Below are positions 1 through 4,544 of a DNA stretch of 5,396 nucleotides, piece by piece. Below the pieces are notes generated by a model, which did not search any database, was not told the DNA's origin, and saw only the letters and a program-made list of their open reading frames with translations. This DNA is from an uncultured Synergistia bacterium (GTDB lineage Bacteria; Eremiobacterota; SpSt-956; JAKJGF01). The translations under genes and the position numbers were made by a program. The stretch is from assembly GCA_937888925.1 (NCBI GenBank), contig CALARM010000425.1, forward strand, positions 1 through 5,396, written 5' to 3'. The first letter of the stretch is position 1; each line of letters begins with the position of its first letter.

Positions 1-119
1 TGATAAAAGAAGCTCCTCTCGGCGATCCTCTGGAATTTAAATTAAAGAATTATCTTCTTTCTCTTAGAAAATCAGAAGCTTCAATGGTAAAAATCGAAGA
101 GGAGGTGATTAATTTATGA
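1..119 (+). CDS. feoA: FeoA family ferrous iron transport protein, 3' end only
   Basis: The frame beginning at position 3 reads 38 residues to a TGA at 117-119; the 5' part lies before the window. The visible tail starts IKEAPLGDPLEF and continues through LSLRKSEASMVKIE. This is the usual end of the FeoA SH3-like domain, where an 'APLGDPxE' strand is followed by a 'LRxxEAxxVxVE' strand. FeoA is a small cytosolic partner (about 75-85 residues) that works with FeoB in ferrous iron uptake. Its stop codon overlaps the ATG of the next gene (ATGA), which implies translational coupling, and feoB follows about 200 bases on. The assignment rests on motif recognition plus the feoB context; the missing N-terminus prevents checking full length. 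Confidence 0.88.
   Translation, partial: IKEAPLGDPLEFKLKNYLLSLRKSEASMVKIEEEVINL
100..108 (+). promoter_or_regulatory. Strong ribosome binding site for the small Cys-rich gene
   Basis: AGGAGGTGA is an almost perfect anti-16S match and ends seven bases before the ATG at 116. It lies inside the end of feoA. This is the main argument that the following 50-codon reading frame is a real gene. Confidence 0.8.
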
Positions 120-268
120 GTAAATGTTTGTGTAATGGCGGAGAACCCTGTAAATGCGGAGATAACTGTCTGTGTAAGACAGAGATACATCTTACAGTCA
201 ACTTAAATTTAGAAAAAATAACCGTTAAACCTGACATAGCAAAGCAACCTTTAGAGACCAGACGTTAA
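116..268 (+). CDS. Small metallothionein-like Cys-rich protein (50 aa)
   Basis: The 50-residue frame starts at ATG 116, overlaps the feoA stop by ATGA, and ends at TAA 266-268. It has a near-ideal Shine-Dalgarno sequence. Residues 4-20 read CLCNGGEPCKCGDNCLC: six cysteines in three C-x-C pairs (C4/C6, C12/C14, C18/C20), with a lysine and small or polar residues between them. The remaining 30 residues have no cysteine; they contain a short stretch with alternating hydrophobic residues (ITEIHLTVNLNLEKITV-like region, roughly residues 22-37) and a basic end (RR). Clustered C-x-C pairs are typical of metallothioneins and other soft-metal thiolate binders, so binding of Fe(II), Zn(II) or Cu(I) is a reasonable inference. 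There is no signal peptide or membrane segment, so it is probably cytosolic. Its place between feoA and feoB suggests a role in metal delivery, buffering or FeoB gating, possibly in place of a FeoC-like protein. I do not recognise a named family. Confidence 0.78.
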   Translation: MSKCLCNGGEPCKCGDNCLCKTEIHLTVNLNLEKITVKPDIAKQPLETRR

Positions 269-310
269 CAAATATATTAGAGTTCTAACAGATAATAGAA
301 GAATAAATAT

Positions 311-318
311 AAAGGTGA
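311..318 (+). promoter_or_regulatory. Ribosome binding site of feoB
   Basis: AAAGGTGA lies six bases before the ATG at 325. Together with the ATG it reproduces most of the start region of the upstream Cys-rich gene (103-131). It supports 325 as the feoB start. Confidence 0.7.
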
Positions 319-324
319 TTATTT

Positions 325-2397
325 ATGAATAAGTGCTTATATATAGATGAAAAGATATGTGATTCTGCAGAAAACCATAATAAGAAAAATAAAAAAAATC
401 TGACTGTTGCTCTCACAGGTAATCCAAATTCAGGGAAGACAACTCTTTTTAATGTTCTTACAGGTTCACGGCAGCATGTAGGCAATTACCCTGGCGTTAC
501 AGTAGAAAAAAAAGAAGGGTTATGCAAATATAACGGTATGGAAATAAAAATAGTTGATCTACCGGGGACATACAGTTTAACAGATTTTTCTCCTGAAGAA
601 CGTGTAGCGCGAGATTTTATAATAAATGGAAATGCCGATATAATCGTAGATGTAATAGATACTTCAAATCTGGAAAGAAATCTGTATCTTGCAATTCAAA
701 TTATAGAAACAGGCAGACCTGTTATATTATCATTTAATATGATGGATGAAGTAGAATCTCAGGGATATAAAATTGATGTGTCTTCAATTTCCCGTGCTCT
801 CTCAGTACCTGTTATAAGAACTGTAGCAAGCAAATCGCAAGGTATAGAAGAGTTAAAAAAACAGATAAGCACTCCAGTATATAATAAAAAGGTACCTCTC
901 TATTCGGAAGAACTGGAAAAAGAAATAGAGAAACTGGCATCTTTTATAACAGAAGAGGAAATTCCGGAAAAATACTCTTCACGATGGCTTTCCATAAAAC
1001 TCCTTGAACATGATAAAGACATAATAAAAAGACTTGAAGTTCATGAAGAATTAATAAAAGTATCGGAAGAAAGCAGAAAATATCTAAAAAATCTTTATGG
1101 TAAAGAAGTCGAATATATAATATCTGAAGAAAGATATAAATTCATAAATAAACTTCTGGAAAACAATCTGAACCCTCCGGAAACGGACAAAACATCACTG
1201 ACAGAAAAAATAGATAATGTACTGACAAATAAATTTTTCGGAATCCCTGTTTTCATAATATCTATGTGGCTGATGTTTCATATTACATTCACAGTAGGAA
1301 GTTATCCTGTGGGGTGGATTGAAAAACTTATTACCTTAACAGGTAGCGGCATGGCTTATCTATTAAAAGACAATTTACTGAAATCACTTTTTATAGACGG
1401 TATAATTGGTGGTGTCGGGAATGTAATGGTCTTTCTTCCAAATATAATAATATTATTTTTTGCCATAGCTCTTCTGGAAGATACGGGATATATGGCCAGA
1501 ATAGCTTTTATTACAGACAGAATAATGTATAAAATAGGTATACACGGAAAGGCTTTTATACCTCTTATTGTCGGTTTCGGCTGTACAGTGCCTGCAGTTA
1601 TGGCAACAAGAACCCTTGACGGCAAAAAAAACCGGCTCGTTACAATATTTATACTACCTTTTATAAGCTGCAGTGCAAAATTACCTGTATATTCATTATT
1701 CATATCAGCTTTTTTCTCTGCTAATATGGCAGGAACTATAATGTTCTCCATCTATTTTGCAGGTGTCATAATATCTGTAATTATGGCTAAAATTTTCTCA
1801 AAATATCTTTTTCCTGAAGAAACATCTTTTTTCATAATGGAACTTCCTCCTTACAGAATACCAACACTAAAAAATCTTTTTATTCATACCTGGGACAGGG
1901 CAAAACATTATATTCAAAAAGCAGGTACCTTTATACTTATGTTTTCCGTTATTATATGGTTTATCACAACCTTTCCGACAACCGGAAAAGGTAACATGCT
2001 GGAAGGAAGTTATGCAGGTCAGACTGGTAAATTACTGGAACCTTTACTAAGACCTATCGGACTGGACTGGAAATCAGGAGTGGCTATTGTATCCGGCTTT
2101 GCCGCAAAAGAAGTAGTAGTATCTACTCTCGGAACTATATATAATCTGAAGGACACAGACGAAAACTCCATTTCTCTTAAAGAATCCATAAAGAAAGATA
2201 GTAATTTCTCTCCTTTGAAAGCTCTATCCCTGTTATTATTTGTTCTGCTTTATATGCCATGTATGTCGGCCATATCGGTAATATACAGAGAAACAGGCAT
2301 AAAATATACTTTATTTATCATATGTTATACTACTGCCATAGCCTGGATAATATCATTTTTTATATATCAGGGAGGGAAGCTTATAGGAATAGAATAA
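325..2397 (+). CDS. feoB: Ferrous iron transport protein B (FeoB), full length
   Basis: This 690-residue protein is the Fe(II) permease of the inner membrane, with a cytosolic N-terminal G domain that controls transport. The G-protein motifs are all visible: G1 GNPNSGKT (32-39), G2 threonine T59 within NYPGVTVE, G3 DLPG (78-81), G4 NMMD (138-141) and G5 around VASKSQG (167-173). A helical insert typical of FeoB follows (about 180-290). The membrane part begins near residue 307 and carries both Gate-type motifs: GFGCTVPAVMATRTL (417-431, with C420) and PFISCSAKLPVY (445-456, with C449). A late conserved segment, GFAAKEVVVSTLGTIY, is also present. Length is normal for a FeoB without a fused FeoA or a Cys-rich tail. 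The 25 residues before the G domain include C4 and C12 and a Lys/Asn-rich linker. It follows the Cys-rich gene by 56 bases and probably shares its transcript. Start 325 has a good ribosome binding site. Confidence 0.97.
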   Translation: MNKCLYIDEKICDSAENHNKKNKKNLTVALTGNPNSGKTTLFNVLTGSRQHVGNYPGVTVEKKEGLCKYNGMEIKIVDLPGTYSLTDFSPEERVARDFIINGNADIIVDVIDTSNLERNLYLAIQIIETGRPVILSFNMMDEVESQGYKIDVSSISRALSVPVIRTVASKSQGIEELKKQISTPVYNKKVPLYSEELEKEIEKLASFITEEEIPEKYSSRWLSIKLLEHDKDIIKRLEVHEELIKVSEESRKYLKNLYGKEVEYIISEERYKFINKLLENNLNPPETDKTSLTEKIDNVLTNKFFGIPVFIISMWLMFHITFTVGSYPVGWIEKLITLTGSGMAYLLKDNLLKSLFIDGIIGGVGNVMVFLPNIIILFFAIALLEDTGYMARIAFITDRIMYKIGIHGKAFIPLIVGFGCTVPAVMATRTLDGKKNRLVTIFILPFISCSAKLPVYSLFISAFFSANMAGTIMFSIYFAGVIISVIMAKIFSKYLFPEETSFFIMELPPYRIPTLKNLFIHTWDRAKHYIQKAGTFILMFSVIIWFITTFPTTGKGNMLEGSYAGQTGKLLEPLLRPIGLDWKSGVAIVSGFAAKEVVVSTLGTIYNLKDTDENSISLKESIKKDSNFSPLKALSLLLFVLLYMPCMSAISVIYRETGIKYTLFIICYTTAIAWIISFFIYQGGKLIGIE

Positions 2398-2405
2398 TAT
2401 TTTTT

Positions 2406-2433
2406 TTAACATACTATTGAGACTCAGTATCAA
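2406..2433 (+). promoter_or_regulatory. Candidate promoter with overlapping 17-bp palindromic operator (site 1)
   Basis: TTGAGACTCAGTATCAA at 2417-2433 is a palindrome around a single central base, with one mismatched pair per arm (TTGA-g/t-ACT-n-AGT-a/c-TCAA). It matches 11 of 14 arm positions of the Fur 7-1-7 consensus TGATAATnATTATCA. A possible -35 box TTAACA (2406-2411) is followed after 16 bases by TATCAA (2428-2433), so a bound repressor would cover the spacer and the -10 box. The DUF2023-like gene starts 22 bases further on. The palindrome is seen directly; the promoter assignment and Fur-type regulator are inferences. Confidence 0.55.
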
Positions 2434-2440
2434 AATAAAG

Positions 2441-2448
2441 AAAGGCGG
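2441..2448 (+). promoter_or_regulatory. Ribosome binding site deciding the DUF2023-like start
   Basis: AAAGGCGG lies seven bases before ATG 2456. It favours this start over the in-frame TTG at 2417, which is inside the palindromic site and has no ribosome binding site. Confidence 0.65.
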
Positions 2449-2455
2449 AATTATA

Positions 2456-2890
2456 ATGTCAACAATAAGCAAGATTTACTCCTATGAAGAAATTTCCAAT
2501 AATCTAATATCTTTTATATCAGGAGGATTTGTGCCGGACAGAGCCAGAAGTTATGAAAAAATTCATTCTGATATAACAATATTTCTTCATCACATATATG
2601 AATATGAAAAAGGCCTGAGAAATCTGGTGCTTTATACAAGCAGGGTAAGCTATAAAGATTTCATAGAAAAAAAACTGTCAGATAAACATATAGATTATCT
2701 CATCCATCACGTAACAGATAGTAAAATCAATGTTTTTTTCGGTAATTCCCTCTGTATTGACGTTCTTAAAAATTTCGGCAATAAAGGGCTCAAGGAATTC
2801 ACCAATGAAGAAGATTTTATACTGGGCATAATGCTCGGTTACGGCAGACTGAAGCAATGTGAACGATATATAAAGAGGAAAAAAATTTAA
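2456..2890 (+). CDS. DUF2023-like protein (144 aa), function unknown
   Basis: The 144-residue frame starts at ATG 2456, preceded by AAAGGCGG. Two stretches match what I recall of the DUF2023 family: HHIYEYEKGLRNLVLYT (45-61), and a second block with INVFFG (91-96), EEDFILGIMLGY (118-129) and QCERY (134-138). Cysteines C100 and C135 are present, the latter in the conserved-looking QCERY. The family has no established biochemical role; members are small and soluble and, as far as I recall, sometimes occur beside flavodoxins or iron-transport genes. Family members usually start close to the HHIYE block, so the first 40 or so residues look like an N-terminal extension of unknown use. There is no signal peptide or membrane segment. 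It follows feoB by 58 bases and has its own palindromic operator-like site, shared in form with the next gene. The family call is by memory of motifs, not by a search. Confidence 0.75.
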   Translation: MSTISKIYSYEEISNNLISFISGGFVPDRARSYEKIHSDITIFLHHIYEYEKGLRNLVLYTSRVSYKDFIEKKLSDKHIDYLIHHVTDSKINVFFGNSLCIDVLKNFGNKGLKEFTNEEDFILGIMLGYGRLKQCERYIKRKKI

Positions 2891-2914
2891 AAATTGATTG
2901 AGACCAGGTATCAA
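2887..2914 (+). promoter_or_regulatory. Candidate promoter with overlapping 17-bp palindromic operator (site 2)
   Basis: TTGAGACCAGGTATCAA at 2898-2914 differs from site 1 (2417-2433) at only three central positions. Two of these changes, in opposite arms, keep the pairing (ACT/AGT becomes ACC/GGT) and the third is the unpaired centre. As at site 1, TTAAAA (2887-2892, weak -35) is followed after 16 bases by TATCAA (2909-2914). The opine dehydrogenase gene starts 69 bases further on, so the match is not explained by shared translation signals. A shared dimeric regulator is the natural inference. Confidence 0.55.
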
Positions 2915-2970
2915 ATATTTCAATCTGAAACAGAGTCATATATACATAACGTATTAAAGTTTTTATATAA

Positions 2971-2976
2971 AAGGAG
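2971..2976 (+). promoter_or_regulatory. Ribosome binding site deciding the opine dehydrogenase start
   Basis: AAGGAG lies seven bases before ATG 2984. It rules out the longer in-frame TTG start at 2894, whose extra 30 codons would run through the palindromic site. Confidence 0.75.
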
Positions 2977-2983
2977 AATTCTT

Positions 2984-4051
2984 ATGAAAAGCACAGGTGT
3001 TATAGGTTCAAGCAATTCAGCATGGTCTGTGTCCTGTTATCTTTCCAGCCTCGGCTATGATGTTTATATGCTTGTAAGACATTTTGACATGGTAAAAACC
3101 ATAGCAGAAAAGAAGGAAATTAAAGCTTATGATAAGCTGAACGGCACATTTAAAATAAAAGACATTACTGATAATGCGGAAGAATTTATGAAACAGGTAA
3201 GTACAATCTTTATATGTACTGTTACCACTGCCTATATGGATGTAATGAAAAGAATAAGTCCTTATTTAAGGCATGGGCATGAAATAATACTTTTTTCAAG
3301 CAAGCTGGGAGGTGTTCTTGAGGTTACGAATTTTCTCAGAGAAAAAAATATAACAGGTGTAAAAGTCATAGAAACAGATGCAATTTTTGCATCCAGAATA
3401 GTTTCCCCTGATACCGTATGGATAAGAGGTTATAAAAAATGGAATCTCTATTCATCGGAAAACACATCGGAAACGGAGAAAAACAGTTCTATAATAAAGG
3501 AATTTTTTCCTGATCTGGAACAGGCAGAAAATTTTATTCAAAGAGGACTTACAGATTTCGGAGCCATGGCCCACCCTCTTATCATGCTTGCCAATATGAA
3601 CAAGGTAGACAGAAAAGAAAGTTTTCTTTTCTATTACGAAGGTTTTACCGAAAATACCATATCCCTTCTTGAAGAAATGGAAAAAGAAAGAAATGCCATA
3701 GGACAGGCCTATAATACCAGTTTTATAAGTTTAAAGGAATTACTGGATAAATATTACTGCTGTATGAGAGACAACCTTTATGACACACTGGTTCATGTAC
3801 CGAATTACAGTAAAAGTATTTCCCCTGATACACTGAACCACAGATTTGTAATGGAAGATATATGCTGCAGCCTTGTTCCTGCATGGTATCTGGCAAGAAC
3901 GGCATATATAAAAACACCTTTAATAGATTCTGTAATAAATATTTTTTCAGTAATTTTAAAGAGAAATTTTTTGCAGGAAGGAAGAACTATGGAGAGACTC
4001 GGACTTTCAGGAAAAAATAAAGATGACATACTTAAATTTATATACACTTAA
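2984..4051 (+). CDS. Opine dehydrogenase (octopine/nopaline dehydrogenase family)
   Basis: The 355-residue protein starts at ATG 2984 with a good ribosome binding site. Its length is normal for the family (about 350-360). Enzymes of this family use NAD(P)H to join an amino acid to a 2-oxo acid by reductive amination, giving an opine. The N-terminal Rossmann domain shows GVIGSSNSAW (5-14) and ends its second strand at VYMLVR (27-32). A middle SRIVSP...IRGYKKWNLYSS stretch matches the family's RxxxPxxVxIxGxK region. The C-terminal domain has AMAHPLIMLAN, with H197 as the likely catalytic His and N204, then LNHRFVMEDI (H286, R287, E291, D292) and the closing GRTMERLGL (333-341). The dinucleotide motif is unusual: the second and third glycines of GxGxxG are Ser10 and Ala13. 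Its own operator-like site matches that of the DUF2023-like gene. Staphylopine/pseudopaline dehydrogenase (CntM) is a distant, longer relative; the iron context and downstream EamA transporter make a metallophore role possible. Substrates cannot be read from the sequence. Confidence 0.9.
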   Translation: MKSTGVIGSSNSAWSVSCYLSSLGYDVYMLVRHFDMVKTIAEKKEIKAYDKLNGTFKIKDITDNAEEFMKQVSTIFICTVTTAYMDVMKRISPYLRHGHEIILFSSKLGGVLEVTNFLREKNITGVKVIETDAIFASRIVSPDTVWIRGYKKWNLYSSENTSETEKNSSIIKEFFPDLEQAENFIQRGLTDFGAMAHPLIMLANMNKVDRKESFLFYYEGFTENTISLLEEMEKERNAIGQAYNTSFISLKELLDKYYCCMRDNLYDTLVHVPNYSKSISPDTLNHRFVMEDICCSLVPAWYLARTAYIKTPLIDSVINIFSVILKRNFLQEGRTMERLGLSGKNKDDILKFIYT

Positions 4052-4078
4052 ATGTTTTAACAAATCACAGGTGATCTT

Positions 4079-4113
4079 CGCGTCACGCATCACGCGTTAC
4101 GCGTCACGAAATA
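4079..4113 (+). repeat. Tandem 7-bp repeat, about five units
   Basis: The units are CGCGTCA, CGCATCA, CGCGTTA, CGCGTCA and a decayed CGAAATA. The period of 7 is not a multiple of three, and the array lies between a stop codon (4051) and the next ribosome binding site (4128), so it is non-coding. It is clearly richer in G+C and CpG than the surrounding DNA. Short degenerate arrays of this kind are scattered in some bacterial genomes; a function is unknown. Confidence 0.8.
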
Positions 4114-4127
4114 CAAAAAACAACCAC

Positions 4128-4134
4128 AAGGAGG
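4128..4134 (+). promoter_or_regulatory. Ribosome binding site deciding the start of the CxxC protein gene
   Basis: AAGGAGG lies eight bases before ATG 4143. This shows that an in-frame extension back to 4023, which would read through the 7-bp repeat, is not the real protein. Confidence 0.8.
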
Positions 4135-4142
4135 TATTTACA

Positions 4143-4523
4143 ATGACTAATATTACAATTAATGAAACCAGGAAAGGAAGACTCTTTCTTTGCACCCTTT
4201 GCAACGGTATTCATCTGGAATTCGGAAATGTTTCCCTGAAATTTGATCAGAAAGAATTTATTGAATTCAGAAAACATCTGGAAAGTCTGGATATAAACAA
4301 TAGTAATAAAAAATTATATATGAACGAAAAGGGGAAAATAGTTTTTGTCACAGGTCTCCCTGAAATAGTTCTGCTTTTTGACAGAGATGAAGTGGAAGAA
4401 ATTAAATCGCTTATTCTTGATGATCATATACTGGAACACATATCAAATATTATGCTGACAAGATCCTATGCAGGCAATCAGTGTTACTGGAATTCGTTAA
4501 AAGAAACTATTAAATCAAATTAA
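4143..4523 (+). CDS. Small DUF6686-like protein with CxxC motif (126 aa)
   Basis: The 126-residue soluble protein starts at ATG 4143 behind a strong ribosome binding site. It opens with GRLFLCTLCNGIHLEFGNVSL, with C17, C20 and H24 forming a C-x2-C-x3-H arrangement, followed by a conserved-looking hydrophobic strand and KFDQKEFIEFRKHL (about 33-46). This resembles the small DUF6686-type proteins I recall mostly from Bacteroidetes, where a cysteine pair precedes 'LxFGNxxLxFxxxEF'. The C-terminus carries one more cysteine in NQCYWNSL. The function is unknown; the cysteine pair and histidine could bind a metal, but no fold-defining zinc site is complete. The next gene starts 21 bases after its stop, so it is probably co-transcribed with the transporter. 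Family assignment is tentative. Confidence 0.7.
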   Translation: MTNITINETRKGRLFLCTLCNGIHLEFGNVSLKFDQKEFIEFRKHLESLDINNSNKKLYMNEKGKIVFVTGLPEIVLLFDRDEVEEIKSLILDDHILEHISNIMLTRSYAGNQCYWNSLKETIKSN

Positions 4524-4544
4524 TCAGGGAGTTAAACGGAAATA

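Noticed and set aside
277..288. Inverted repeat TTAGAGTTCTAA upstream of feoB as an operator
   Set aside because: It has short 5-base arms, does not match the 2417/2898 sites, and no convincing -35/-10 pair is correctly spaced around it.
285..485. Minus-strand reading frame over the start of feoB
   Set aside because: It is antisense to the FeoB G1 region, whose protein motifs are unmistakable, and has no recognisable product.
1356..1751. Minus-strand 131-codon reading frame inside feoB
   Set aside because: It mirrors the membrane domain of feoB; the + strand coding is certain.
2398..2412. T-run just after feoB as an intrinsic terminator
   Set aside because: No G+C-rich hairpin precedes the T-run, so transcription termination here is unsupported.
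2678..2923. Minus-strand 81-codon reading frame over the DUF2023-like gene
   Set aside because: It is a shadow of a recognised + strand gene and has no supporting ribosome binding site evidence.
3723..4047. Two overlapping minus-strand reading frames in the 3' part of the dehydrogenase
   Set aside because: Both lie opposite conserved family motifs such as LNHRFVMEDI and GRTMERLGL.
4064..4075. ATCACAGGTGAT as a Crp/Fnr-type site
   Set aside because: The arms are only 5 bases, and their order and spacing do not fit TGTGA-N6-TCACA or TTGAT-N4-ATCAA. It does not resemble the twin operators either.
4079..4113. Heptamer array as a CRISPR array
   Set aside because: Units are 7 bases with no spacers, so it is a simple tandem repeat.
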